The position numbers and the translations under genes are program-made. The notes under the pieces are model-generated. The model was not told the DNA's origin. It did no database searches and was given only the letters and a program-made list of their open reading frames with translations. Of a stretch of 64,000 nucleotides of DNA, positions 1-11,721 are shown piece by piece (position 1 is the stretch's first letter; the number at the start of each line of letters is the position of its first letter). The DNA is from Channallabes apus (Eukaryota > Chordata > Actinopteri > Siluriformes > Clariidae), in contig CM060121.1 in the NCBI GenBank assembly GCA_030522415.1, positions 12,202,055-12,266,054 of the forward strand. Direction: 5' to 3'.

Positions 1-3000
1 TTTTTCAGCAACTGATTTTGTAGACTTTAGTGCATCAACAAGTGAATGATTGTCCGTGACACATATTATTGGTGGTGTATCGTTAGCACCACCAGTGGTC
101 AGTTCAGAAAACAGTGTAGCCAGAAATATGGCATTATCAATGCCATCAGACATTGCCAGCGTTTCTCCAGCAAGTGTACTCCGCACAATCCTCTTGACTC
201 TTTTTGACTGCCAAGAAAGAGGGGAGAACTTTCCATCTTCACCCATCAGAACAATTAAATGGCCGCCCTGAGTTCCTCCATCTGAAAGATTTCCAAAGGA
301 GGCATCACTGAATACAATAATTTTAAGAGTATTGTCACTCCCCAGGTGTTGATAGTTCAGAATGACATTTTTAGACTTAAGTTTGCACACAACTCTGTTT
401 GCTTCCTGAATTGTTTGCACAGTTGCATTTTTTATGCTTGACGCCAAGTTGCTTGCATCAAACATGACATCTGGTCTGCTCTGTCTTGCAACCCAAAGAA
501 TTTGACCCACCTTGGATCTGAGTGTGTCTCTTTCTTCCTCAGTAAGGGGTGAGTCTTGTTCAGCAGATCGACATGGATCCAAATGTATGGTCTGCATACG
601 CTGAATGAACGAAAAGGTGCAAATACATCAGGAAAGCTACACAGTTTCAAAGTCTATTCCCAGGTAACAGAAGCTCTCATGTTCCTCACGTCCTACCTGG
701 AACTTTGCCCGAAGGAGAGGTATTACAGTTGTAGTGAAGCTTTGTGTGCCACCCCAAATAAAGTCATCTACATGACAAGCAAGTACACCAGTCACAGTGG
801 ACTTCTTATCTAACCAATAGAAAACAGCAGGATCTACTTTGGATATCTTTCCTCCCGCCTTTATCACAATTTCCTTTACTCTGTTGTACCAGTATAGTGA
901 AGCATCAGCTAACCCATATACACATTTTTTGAGCTTCCATAGTATTCCCTCACAGCTGGCCTCAGGAGGAGGCTTGACATAGATGTCACGTGACAATTCC
1001 ATACCCTGAAGAAAGGCAGATTTTATGTCTATGGAATTAAGAGTCCATTGTCTTTGACAGATCACTGCCACAAGTAGCCGTAGTGCTTCTGAAGCACATG
1101 TGGGCGAGTCCTTTTGCAGATCTGACATCTCCAGCTCCTCAAAACCTCTAGCCACTAGTCGTGCTTTTGGTACTGGTCCAATAGGTGTCTCTTTGAGGGT
1201 ACAAACCCATCTAGTGGAAATATATTTCTGTCCCTGATTCTTCACTTCCTCAAATACCTTGTTTTCATACCAGCTCTTCATCTCATTTTGTTTTGCCAAG
1301 TCAAATGTTGTGTCCTTTGTTACAAATATGTCTTCACAGACATCTGATATACTTGCATTTGTTACAGTAGGTTCTACCTGTAGGTCTTCTACATTTGACA
1401 TGTCAACTGACTCCATACTGCCTGCAACATCAGTGGGCTCAATGAGCATCAAATTATACCAGCTTTTATATTTACCTGTAGCTTTACCTGCACGTCCCAA
1501 AACTTTAGCTCTTTGTAGGACACCCTTTTGTCTGTCCTTGTATTTCACAATTTGTCCATTTTTTTTTTTAAGCTGAAATCACATTTCTGTCTTGTTGTAA
1601 AAGTCTCTGTAATGTCAAGTGGGTGGTGTTCTGCTTCACTAGGCACCCTAGAGATTACTTCTGTGTTGTCCAATTGTCTCACCTCCTGCTGCATCTCGAT
1701 CAGTTCTTCCCCTGTCCCTTGCTTGTCATAATCCAACTCCTGTCCTTGTTCACAGTCTATGTCATTTTCTGCGCCTGCATGTGTTATAATTTGACGTTCG
1801 CCTTCTGTATTTACTTTTCTCAATCTGAGTTGATGTACCCTAATGCATGTTCCTCCATGTCTGACAAACACCACCGCACCATCCTGGCCAATAACAATTC
1901 CCGGTCCTTTCCACTCTGGACAGTCCATCCGCTTGTAGTACACTTTGTCACCCATTTCATACTTTTCATCTGTGTGACGTAATTGCTTTCGCAGTGCTCT
2001 TCGTATTCTTTCTGAACATTCAGCTTCTGTAAAAGCCTTTCTTGATGTATGTAACGCAGAAATGTGTCTTGCCACCCATTCACTTTTTGTAGTTCCCTCC
2101 AAGGCTGGAGGTTGATCAGTTAGTACAGAGGGTAGGTTAGGATTCTGCCCAAACACTAATTGATGAGGACTGTATCCATAGACATTTTGCATGGTGTTCT
2201 TTGCCATAAGAGCCCAGTCCATCGCAGTGTTCCAATCACAACCAGTACTTGTCTTCACCTTCATTATGATTTCACTAAGTGTTTGGTTGTGTCGCTCCAG
2301 GAGACCATTGCTCCATGGGCTGTATGCTGCTGTAGTCTTTATTTCTATGTTAAAGTTCTCTGCCATATCTCTCACCTCATCATTGTTGAATTCTCCACCA
2401 TTGTCACTGAACAGTTTCTGAGGTGGACCATGTACACTTATCCAGTCATGGACAAAATGTTTCACTATTTCACAGGACCTTTTGGTGGTCAGAATACTCC
2501 CTGCACTAAACCTTGTGAACTGATCAATAATATGGAGATACCACACACCTTGTTCGAGTTCATGCAGGTCTACAGCCACAGTTTCATTGTATTGAGACGC
2601 TAGTGGTAGACCAACAACTGGTCTTGCTTTATTTTTTTTGTATCTTTGACATATTTCACATTCGCTCACAATTTTTTGTAAGATGATGTTGCATTCTGGG
2701 TCTTTGTTGCCTGAGCTACTAAGGAGCCTTTGTAGTCTCTCAGCAGAAGCATGACCGAATTGTTTATGAAGCTTCATCAGGATTTTGTTTTTTTCTGCTG
2801 AGTTCATAGTTTCTGTAACTGTCAGTATCTCATCCTCCACTTCCTTGGGAATGTCTTCGGTAATTGCTAAGATCTGCTCATTACACTGAATATCTTTAAT
2901 GTGGTCTCCAATGCCTCCAATGTTCACACAGTAATGGCCAGAACTTGTAAACTCAAGATTAACAGGTTGGCTGAACATTATTGCTTTGTCATTTTTCATG

Positions 3001-3620
3001 TCGAGCACTGTTCCTGCTCTCTTCAGAGAGGCTTTGCTCAAAAGCAATGGAATGTCTGCTGGGACAACCTCAGTTTCTATGTTACACTTTGTCTGTCCAA
3101 TTTTTGCAGGTATTTTCAGCATTTTTGTAGAATATATCACTTTTCCATCTCCAAATCTAAATGGTCTATGGCTATGTATTTCAGTTTTGTTTACTTTTTT
3201 AATTTCATTTTTATTTAACTCAGTGATGTAATTATCTAGCCATTCTTGTCCACACACAGTCCGGGTGCATGCTGTGTCTATTATAGCTGCACCAAAACAC
3301 TCTGTCATAAAGACTTCTGCGTCAGAAAGCGACTCTTTCGTGTACAGTGTAATATTGCATTCTTCTACATTCTCTGTTCCTCTGTCCTCAGTTAGTTTAA
3401 CTTGTTCATCTTTGTGTGGGCAGTCCTTTGCCCAGTGGAATGTACTTTGACAAATCGCACATTTAGACCTGCGTCCATACCTGTCCAGTGGGTTTGTGCC
3501 AGGCAGTGGTGTTCTTGGTGGTTTATTTTGGGGCCATGGTGTGCTTCTCTGTCGCCTCTGTTCTGTCAAATATGCACTTTCCTGATTAATTCCCACTGCT
3601 TTAACACGCATTTCCTGCAA
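1..3620 (-). pseudogene. copia-type pol: zinc knuckle, protease, integrase, reverse transcriptase, RNase H
   Basis: From 3620 to 1545 a 691-codon frame carries a CX2CX4HX4C knuckle (CAICQSTFHWAKDC), a protease-like site IDTACTRTVCG, the integrase H-H-C-C finger (LHKQFGH, then CEIC) and integrase D-D-E core (VDLHEL, FSDNGGEF, NGLLERHNQ). After a frame change at the A-run (coding strand) near 1554-1570, 1548-637 carries RT with RWVCTLKE, DIKSAFLQG and the catalytic box CHVDDFIWGG. TAG at 639-637 and a TGA four codons later interrupt the frame, then RNase H continues in the same frame to the edge (for example DPCRSAEQDSPLTEEE and VFSDASFGNLSDGG). The RT catalytic pair is intact, but the whole reading frame is not. 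Confidence 0.88.
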
Positions 3621-4092
3621 AAATCCTTTTTAACGCCGACTTCATTGACACAAAAGTCAAATCTGCACATGCCGTTAGCGCTAACTGTTGGTCTTTCATT
3701 TCTAAGCACGCGGTATCTAGTAGTTTAAAAGCTAATACTGCATCGGGAAGCTCCATTTTGTACTTGCGCATCCGTGAGTAGCGTTGTTCAAAATCGATGA
3801 TGTAATCCATCATAGATACACCGCTATCTCTCTTAATTCGGTCAAAGTCCGAGTAAGCTTCATATGTCCGGTCTTTTTCTTCCTTCAGAAACAAACCATC
3901 AAGTTTAGTTAGTAAAGTCGTCATCCCGCTGTCGTTATTCAAATCGTCTACCGGTATTTCCATCGCAGTTTCCCTCGCTCTTCCCGACAGCGCCAAAGCC
4001 ACTGCAAGAGCCTGTTTACTTTTTTTCAAGCTCGGTAACTCTACTCCAAACTCCAACTTCATTCTTCCAGCTCTCGTAAGGTTTTCCTTCAT
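3601..4092 (-). pseudogene. copia-type gag fragment
   Basis: An open frame of about 160 codons runs from an ATG at 4092 to a TAA at 3603-3601. The same frame stays open upstream to the primer site, so the true start is uncertain. The content (a helical region rich in charged residues, then a conserved-looking MMDYIIDFEQRYSRM stretch) fits the copia capsid domain (UBN2/DUF4219-like). The zinc knuckle that usually ends Gag lies in the next frame, which starts within the last codons of this one. Going from gag to pol needs a +1 shift around a run of five T on the coding strand. That could be a programmed shift or a disabling indel. Confidence 0.75.
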
Positions 4093-4120
4093 CAAAGGTT
4101 GGTGGTATTCTGTAATTGCT

Positions 4121-4138
4121 AACCATCCTCTGCTACCA
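4121..4138 (-). other. Primer-binding site for initiator methionine tRNA
   Basis: The plus strand reads AACCATCCTCTGCTACCA, identical to the 3' end, with CCA, of vertebrate initiator tRNA-Met. The minus strand is therefore complementary to that tRNA end. It lies one base inside the LTR boundary, exactly where a minus-strand primer site should be. This places the element's 5' end and orientation independently of its coding sequence. Confidence 0.88.
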
Positions 4139-4139
4139 A

Positions 4140-4566
4140 TGTTGACCGTTAAATGACAAAAACCAGGAACTATTCAATAACACCTTTATTACATCTAGCC
4201 GTCAGGCTTCCACACATACAACCAGTTCAACTCTCTCCCGTCACCCCCTTGAACATCCTTCTTACGACCCCTCTCCACAATAAGAGCCCTCTTTTATTGG
4301 AGCCCCTCCCCTTGGTCACTTATAACATTTATTTCTTTTATACAAGCAGTCATATGGAACTTAACACTTACCGCCCGCACCCGCATTCACCCATCAAATC
4401 TTGTCTCGCGCCGCACTCCGTGCGCTGGGTCCCGCGGGAGTGCAGGTCTCTAGTCCCAACCCCACAACACACTGCTGCCACGTCCTGGTGCCCAAAACCA
4501 AAGGCCGAGGATCCACACCTCAAGGGGCCGGAACTGCCCCGGCTGTACAACGGGAAACCTAAAACA
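4140..4566 (-). repeat. LTR of the copia-type element (5' LTR in element orientation)
   Basis: On the minus strand the segment begins TGTTTTAGG and ends GGTCAACA, giving short inverted ends TGTT...AACA. It abuts the primer-binding site on its gag side. An AATAAA signal is readable on the minus strand in the repeat (near 4188-4194). The stretch is more GC-rich than its flanks. The boundary at 4566 is inferred from the TG...CA rule; the matching LTR is outside the window, so it cannot be confirmed by comparison. Confidence 0.75.
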
Positions 4567-4874
4567 TAGGTGGTTTTAATGTTAATGGTTTTAAAGTTAT
4601 TGGTGATCGGTGTATCATCTAATACACATAACCTTTTGGACATTTTGCATATTCTTACAGCAGCAAAAAATTTTCATTTCAAAAGTTCATTTTGACTGGT
4701 CTAAATAATTGATTTGTACGCTTGTGGATGTGAATGATGACAATTATTTTTCAGAAAAGCTTACAATGTGTCCAGATTATGGTTAAATTGTAACTTGTAG
4801 CATCATGCATTAATACAGTATATTCTGAAGTAATATAGTGTTTGCTCATTGCGGTGTGTTGATTCGGTTTGTAG

Positions 4875-7800
4875 GAGATTGGCAGAGTGATGAGAGGTGT
4901 GCTTGTTGGGCTACAGAGTCTGCATGAATCCTGCATTACACACGCCTCTCTGAATGCCAACAACGTGTTTGTTCTCAGCCGAGAGCAAGGCATTGTAGGG
5001 GATTTTGATTTCACAAAGACACCAGTAAGTATCACTGTCATTTAAGATGAACCATAATGCAAAGTTAATATTGCAAAATATTGTAAAAAAAAATATGGTA
5101 AAATTGCACGTATTATTTTTAAGCAGTTTTTAAGGCTTGATTTTATCCCCTAGCAGAATCTACTTAAATAAATCATGTAAAACATCCTAAATTATTTAGC
5201 CAGACACATGATGATTTTCAAAAGGTACTCATATGTATTAAGGAAAATTACTTAATATAAACATTTTATTATGAATACATAATGCATTTTGGTGTTAAAC
5301 ATGCTTGTATTTCATGTTGCACTGGTATCAAAGTATTAAACACTGTGTAAAATAGTGTATATAACATTTACAGCAGTTTTAAGATCTGTAAAACAGTTTG
5401 TAACTGACCATTTCCATGCCATTGAAATCAACTGTTTAGCATTATATGCTAACATCTTTTCTTGTGGGAATAGTCACATTCTGTACTAAAACCTGAGAGA
5501 ACTTGTACAGTAAACCATTTCTAGGTTCATATCTTTTGTAACATTGTAAAACACTAACTCTCAAACTTGTTTCAGTGAACTGTGGAGACTGACAATACAA
5601 CAAACTCAAGTATGCTAATGGCTAATGGCGGACAGGATGTTTTCAGAAATGATCACAATGTTTAATTTATTTCATTTATATTGCTTACACTAGTACAATA
5701 AAAGGAGATTATTTAAGAAATAAAAATAAAATATTACAGGTTATGTAATGGGTTCATCTAAAATAAGAAATTTTGTGAAAAGGTTAATTAGTGGTGCTTG
5801 CAAATTTTCTTTTGTGATTTTAATTTTAAAAAATTTCATTCTCACATATTCTAGATGCATTGCATCCCTGTTGCTTCCCCTTTTCCTACCACATTTTTCT
5901 CTTTCAGTCAAGTTTCCATAAATATGCTTCAATACAGCATATTGTGGAGGAAGTGGTTGATTGTCTTCTGGACAATGAAACTTTGCCAGAATTTAATTAA
6001 ACTTTCCCAGTCCTTCTGCATTTGCCTAAATTAACTTAAATCTGCAACATAATTTAAATCAAAATGTTGAGTACACGAGATGTTTTGTGCCAGATTACCT
6101 CACAGCTGCCATCATGTTTTTTTGAGTGATGTGGGTGTGGCTATATGCGTCACTCAACAGAGCCAATCAACACAGTAGTTTACTGTAAGTATAGACTGTA
6201 ATCCCCCTACAAAGCGCCCAAATACTCACCAAACACAAACGAGTACACACGACAGAAAAGGTATGTAACTTTTGAAAACTGAATCTTCTAATATTATGGA
6301 CAGATCATTGTATGTTTATTCTTCCTGCAGAAAGTTTAAATTCAGTCTGTCACATGTTCCCAAACTGTGGTGCTAATTAAAGTACTGATGTGGAACACAA
6401 CTATGAGATAAAACACGTTTTATCTCATATCTATCTAATGTAAGTCATTAGAGCAAACATATTTGCAGCAGTCCAAGGTGAGACCGTGTAACTTATTTAT
6501 TTGTATTAGAGAGTTCTGCTGTGCAGGAAGACAGGCCGACCTGTACTGTATGTGGGCCTCTACCTTAAATAATATCACTGATTACATTAAAGCTGATCAA
6601 CTTGTTTTAAGCTAAAAGCTTTCTAAAAGCTTTTTACCCGTCAACGAAGAGTACTTGTGCTAGTGTATAGTAATTTACTCGAAGTTGAAATTTAATATTC
6701 TAACATTTTGAAATACTAATACGAAATTAAAACTAGAAATGGGTTAAAATATTTCAATTCACATTTAAATAATCTAGAGTAATCAAAGTTTCACTTTTTA
6801 AATTAACTTATAAAAGAAATGAACTGTTATCAAAAGTAAGCACTTTCCTTTCTTTAAGCAAGTTTTCAGAGCAAATAAGCACAAAAATACAAACAATTTA
6901 AGTAAAGTGATCAACTGTTTCAGTACATTATTTAAGGCATTTATCACTAAAAACAGCATAAAGTTTATCCTGATTTGTGTTGCATCTAATGTCATGGATT
7001 TCTAGCAAAATAACTTGGTCAATTTCATCCTAGCATCAACACTTTTTTTTTTTTTGTAAACCGTGCCAAGTATCAAAAAGCTTAAATGTGAATGAGTGGT
7101 TCAACGAGCATGATTTTTATTTTTCTTCTTCACGCACGAGTTCACAAGAGTTCTGACCTTCAAGTCTTTGAGATGTGCTGGAAAAGACTTTACTGAGTGG
7201 TTCGACTCTGTCGTTTTCAATATGAGATTTCAGTCAATAAATACATGCATCTCTGGACCTAAAAAAATTATATTGCCCAAGGTTGTTGAAAGGTGCCACA
7301 GTGAATGTTCTCTGTAATCAAACCTTAAAGATGTATCTGACTTTTCTTGACTAGGATATATACTGTATATATTTGTGTTTTTAGGAGCAGAGGGCTGTGG
7401 ACTGTGGCATGGTTGCTGGCTCTATCAATCTCGTGGCTCCAGAGCTAAGACGGGGTGAGCCACCATCTCCAGCCAGTGACATGTATGCTGTTGGAGGCCT
7501 CATGCTCTGGGTAGGCTGCTTGAGTGATAAATTGCACGTAATGATTTGGTTTTTCTTTGGGGGAATAAGTGGTTGGGCAAACTGTATAAAATGAAAAAAT
7601 ATTTTTAAAAATCTATTTAATATTATATTAAATAGATAGAATAATTTTTTTATTAAATATGTTATAAGAGATTGAAACATGTTTGTGTTTTAAGCTTCAT
7701 GCCCCTGACTACACTGAAGATGTGGACAATGAGCAACATATCCCAAGACTGTCTGGATTACAACTGGTAGGTGAAGATTGTCTGAAAAGAACATTCGGTG

Positions 7801-7960
7801 TGCTTTCATTTGCGTACAGTATATAATTCTTGACTATAATTCTTGACCCTGACAGGATGTCAAAGTCCAAACTCTCCTCTTAAAGCTGCTGGTCTGTTCT
7901 GGAAGACTGCCGGCTTGTGAAGCACTGTGTGGTGATTACTTCCTTTCACTTGAAAACTGA
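4875..7960 (+). CDS. stk31: Serine/threonine kinase 31 (Tudor-kinase), 3' end, four coding exons
   Basis: Exons 4875-5024, 7385-7510, 7695-7766 and 7856-7960 have AG/GT borders, are all phase 0, and join into one open frame ending in TGA. The first encodes a kinase segment with GLQSLHESCITHASLNANN and GIVGDFDF. The catalytic HRD motif is replaced by THAS and DFG by DFD, as in the known STK31 C-terminal kinase-like domain. The second carries LVAPELRRGEPPSPASDMYA, the subdomain VIII-IX region. The end reads ACEALCGDYFLSLEN. STK31 is a germ-cell protein with an N-terminal Tudor domain; that part must lie left of the window, beyond the antisense copia element. The 2.36-kb first intron holds no further exon that I can support. 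A possible ATTAAA polyA signal lies at 8113-8118. The family call is strong; catalytic inactivity is inferred from the missing motifs. Confidence 0.88.
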
Positions 7961-9433
7961 CAAAAAAAAGGAAATAATACAAAATTGTGTTCATTTTGTT
8001 GTTCTTGTTCTACTTTTAATTCTGTCGAGTTAAAGACAAACAACAAAGATACATGTCTTTTGAGTTTTGTTTAAACATTTAAACTAGATTGTTGAGTGTT
8101 ATATTGGATAAGATTAAAAAAAAAAAAAAAAGTATCCCAGATCGCATGTGAAAAACCAATAATTTTTTTTTTCTGTAATTATGTACGGTTTCAGTGTTTT
8201 GACCATTTTGTCCTATTAGGACAGTTCCTCCTCTTAAGTTTTTTAGAATACTAATCATAATATGTAATCTTCAAGAATACACAGTAGTGGATGTTTAGTT
8301 GCCTAAAATAGGCTGATAAAATGTTTTAATCAGCTTTAGGATGTTAGGTTAATGTTGGTTTCCAGAGGAAATACTACAGCTAACTTATAATCAAGGCAAG
8401 AGGAACAAAGAAACACTCTACCCATGTCATGTGGTATGTGCTTGTATGTAAAATTGCAATTGTACACATGCTGTAGAGGGTTGATTATAAAGGGGATCCC
8501 AACAGCCTGGATTAATGGACGAGCCTTAACGTTTAAAATTCAGCAAATAATTACATTTTTGACTGTGGCACTTGCTAATGCTCAAGAACATTACTTTTAA
8601 TACAACTGTAGATGTGAAAAACATATGATCTGACCGGCTTCTTATAGACTACTGATTTCATGTCACCCCAAACTAAAGATAAATATATTTCATGTAAGAC
8701 ATGCCAATACAAGAAGCTGTAATTTTCTCTTGAACACATTGTGGTCCGAAACCTATACTTTGGTATATTGCAAAAAAAAAAAACTTGCATTTACTGGAAC
8801 AGTATGCAGTACATGAGGCACATTTTCTTTAAATTTAAGATATTCAAAATGCGTTTCAGACAATCTACTGTAACACAAATTCAATTTGTCCACCTACTCC
8901 CATGTGTCAGGGGCACCAATGACCTGCTGAATTTAATTGTGTAGGTGAGTGTGTTGCAAATGCATGTCTTTGGACTGTGGAAGGAAACCGGAGAACCCGG
9001 AAGAAACCCCCAAAGCACGAGGAAAATCAAACCCTCTACCCTGGAGGTGCAAGGTGACAGGGCTGCCTTGTACATGATTGCTTAATAAAAAAGAATTTGG
9101 AAAAAATAAACTGCGCAACAGCAAAAGCCCTTTAAAAATCTGTTTTGTATCGGCTTGAGTATAACTCGCACTGTACTGTAGCTGGCAGGATTTAATAGAC
9201 TAAAAGTCCAGTAATAAATATGATTCAACCATGCTTTTAGAGCTAGACCCAATGTGCTTGGAGTTAAATGAGACAAACAGAAATGTGTTTGTCCTGAAGG
9301 AGTGGTCGCAGTTTTTCCCTCTCAGTGTTCAGGTTCTTTACTCCTGGTCTTGACTCTATTGATCTTAACGGAAATGAATCATCGCTGAAATGAAGTTGAC
9401 GATATGTGAACACGACCACGGGGGCTGCCCGCC
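7961..9433. other. stk31-npb intergenic region
   Basis: No coding sequence seen. It is AT-rich, with A-runs near 8115 and 8770. A degenerate piece of a dispersed fish repeat lies at about 8938-9070 (the 'catgtctttggactgtgg' type, also near 43220). The last 150 bases become GC-richer towards the npb promoter. Confidence 0.6.
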
Positions 9434-9441
9434 TATATAAA
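9434..9441 (+). promoter_or_regulatory. npb: TATA box of npb
   Basis: TATATAAA lies 81 bases before the npb start codon in a locally GC-richer segment. A start site about 25-32 bases downstream would give a short leader of about 50 bases, normal for a small peptide-hormone gene. The start site itself is inferred. Confidence 0.7.
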
Positions 9442-9521
9442 GGCCGAATTACGGGACAAGGAAGCTTTCAGAGCTTCTCTAAAAACGCAGTGAAGTGTTT
9501 CTGTCCCTCAGTGGTTCAAAC

Positions 9522-10461
9522 ATGGGTAAGTGTGATGAGCGTGCTTTACTCGTGCTCGCAATCTGCGTGCTCGCAGTTCACACACCAGCCGACGCCTGGT
9601 ACAAACAAGCAGCCGGACCCAGTTACTATTCCGTCGGTAGAGCATCGGGTCTGCTGTCAGGAATCCGGAGATCAGCGATCAGAAGAGACCAGGCGGACAC
9701 ACTGGACAGCAGCGACACCAACGCGGTCTCACAGTCGGACTCGCGCAGCTTCACTGCGAAAAATATGGTACGTTTTCTGTTATATTCTCCTGCGCGTTTA
9801 TATCGGTTTTATTATAAGAGCTTCATACAGTACGTGAGGCGAAATATAAAAGCGTTTGTTTCTGGATCCTGGAACAAATGTTTTCTACAGTAGTAGAAAT
9901 AACAGCAACGTGTTTTAAATAGGTTAAATGCTATAGCTAGATTTAGTTTAGTGTGAATAAGTTTACCAGAAGTCAGTTGATTTGCTTGTACCACAAAAAC
10001 GAGAAACGCTTCATCACTAAATACGCTGTGCATGTGGCTGTAGACTAAATGTAAATATAATCATGCTGATAAATGTCCGTTTGATAGCTGTGAAAACATC
10101 TTAATCCCATTCATTGTGTTTTTATCACGTCCACACGCTCCGGCTCTGTGCGCGCCTTCAGAAAGTTCGACGCTGTTCTTTCAGCATCTTTCAGCACGCG
10201 CAGAACCTAACACGAGGTCAACGGCTGGCGGTCCACTTGGCGCGTGCGAATTTATTCGCATACGTAGTGGCAAATTAGTCATATTTAAAACTAATTTATT
10301 TTTCTTTCATTCTTTTTTTATTTGGTTCCACGCAGCCCATTTGTATCAAGAACGTTTTGCCGGAGCTGCAGAGCTGCGAACTGATGCGGGACTCGTCTTT
10401 CCGGTGTGAGGCGACAGTCATCCTCAGCCTCGACTCCTCAGCGAACTGTTTAAACGCATAA
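9522..10461 (+). CDS. npb: Neuropeptide B precursor, two exons
   Basis: Exon 1 (9522-9767) and exon 2 (10336-10461) join in phase 0 to give a 123-residue secreted precursor. Residues 1-25 are a signal peptide (hydrophobic LLVLAICVLAVH, cleavage after ADA). The mature peptide starts at W26 with WYKQAAGPSYYSVGR, the conserved NPB/NPW N-terminus, followed by ASGLLSGI. Dibasic sites RR49-50 and RR54-55 would release 23- and 28-residue forms. The C-terminal part has four spaced cysteines (PIC, SCE, FRCE, NCLN), as in family precursors. AAG after WYKQ and SGI before RR fit NPB better than NPW. NPB signals through GPCRs NPBWR1/2 in feeding, pain and endocrine control. It lies tail-to-tail with pcyt2, as in human. 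AATAAA follows at 10606. Confidence 0.93.
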
Positions 10462-10605
10462 GAGGATCATCTGTGTTTCTGGACTGAACAAGATGCAAGC
10501 ACAAACAATATACATACAGTCTCTGTGTGAGTGTGTGTCCAGTCAGAAGGCTATACAGTACGAGAGTGCATTACCTTACTGTGTTTGTTTAGATCACATA
10601 GGAAA

Positions 10606-10611
10606 AATAAA
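10606..10611 (+). terminator. npb: Polyadenylation signal of npb
   Basis: Canonical AATAAA 145 bases after the npb stop codon, in otherwise non-repetitive sequence. No other canonical signal lies closer. Confidence 0.6.
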
Positions 10612-10849
10612 ATCTGTATGAAAACCTCATGAGGTGTATCTGAAAACAACACTTTTCCCCCAATGTGTCAGCCATATGTATACATGTACAACCAAACTCG
10701 AGAGGTGAAATACTTTTATGACTGTCTATGACCTACAAATAAAACTACCCTCAGAAATGTAAATTTATACTAGAACAAAATTTACAAAGGGAATGTATAA
10801 AAGTATGCAAATACACTACATAGTATAATATAATAATTAATCCATTATC

Positions 10850-11484
10850 CGTACCCCTTATCTATGGGCTTTCCCAAGGAACGCAGGGCACAACATGGGC
10901 TATGCACTGGGGTTCCAACTAATCAAAGGGCACAATACAGTATCTACATACAGTACATTTACTTCATTACTACAATTTTCATATGTACAGGTCCTTCTCA
11001 AAAAAATTAGCATATTGTGATAAAGTTCATTATTTTCTGTAATGTACTGATAAACATTAGACTTTCATATATTTTAGATTCATTACACACAACTGAAGTA
11101 GTTCAAGCCTTTTATTGTTTTAATATTGATTGTGGCATACAGCTCATGAAAACCCAAACAGCACTGTCACGAAAGTAATTTTTTATTTTTTTTTTTAATA
11201 CTGTAGCTACAGTACAGTGAGTTAATACAAGTACTTTTGAACTTTTACTAGAGTCTAACTTTAAATGGAGGACTTTAGGGGGACTCAGGAATTGCTACTT
11301 TTACTGAGGAACAGGATTTGCGAAAATTGCCAACCACTATCAAGTGCACACTCAATCTACAACAGGCAATTTGGAAGCACTAATCAGCTTACATTGCATG
11401 ACTTTGGATTGTGATAGGAAACCAGAGTACCCAGAGGAAACCCACCAAGCACAGGCAGAACATGCAAACTCCTCAAACAAAGAC
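10850..11484. repeat. Degenerate dispersed fish repeat split by a Tc1-type terminus
   Basis: The left piece (about 10850-10940) and right piece (about 11335-11475, 'gaaaccagagtacccagaggaaaccc') match the two halves of the same family seen more fully at 43060-43330. A transposon end has been inserted between them. Confidence 0.55.
10988..11161 (+). mobile_element. Tc1-type terminal fragment
   Basis: Preceded by TA, it begins CAGGTCCTTCTCAAAAAAA and continues through 'ttagcatattgtgataaagt' and 'agctcatgaaaacccaaa'. I recognise this as the end of a Tc1-like element common in fish. Only one end is present and the opposite terminus is absent. The sequence looks little decayed. Confidence 0.65.
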
Positions 11485-11721
11485 TAGAGCAGTGGTTCTC
11501 AAACTTTTTCTGTCATTCCCCACTTAAGGGGCTGAGCGAATTTTCAAGCCCCACTTGTCACCAAAATAATAACGAAATCGGCCAAGTTTACTGTTTATTG
11601 AAATATCAATTCCTAAACCAATACAATCAAACACCACCAAGTTAAAAAAAGATAAAATACACGTGCAATTGTTACAAGGCTTACGTTGTCACTTATCTTT
11701 GCACAATTGACCCCATGTTTA

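Larger units (their letters stand above)
1..4566 (-). mobile_element. Ty1/copia-type LTR retrotransposon, decayed, truncated by the left window edge
   Basis: Reading leftwards, the element has an LTR (4566-4140), a tRNA primer site (4138-4121), a gag frame, then protease, integrase, reverse transcriptase and RNase H. Integrase before reverse transcriptase is the Ty1/copia order, as opposed to gypsy. The second LTR lies beyond position 1. The copy is dead: gag and pol are in different frames, pol changes frame at a homopolymer near 1554-1570, and two in-frame stops lie between the RT palm and RNase H. It lies antisense to stk31, whose first visible exon begins 309 bases further right, so it probably sits in an stk31 intron. 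Family seen directly; the clade (GalEa- or Hydra-like) is not determined. Confidence 0.9.

Noticed and set aside
50..3728. Plus-strand open frames across the copia element
   Set aside because: Antisense shadows of the pol and gag frames.
5913..6000. Possible extra stk31 exon after a CAG acceptor
   Set aside because: The frame closes with TAA, and the flanking exons at 5024 and 7385 already join seamlessly in phase 0 with the family's sequence order.
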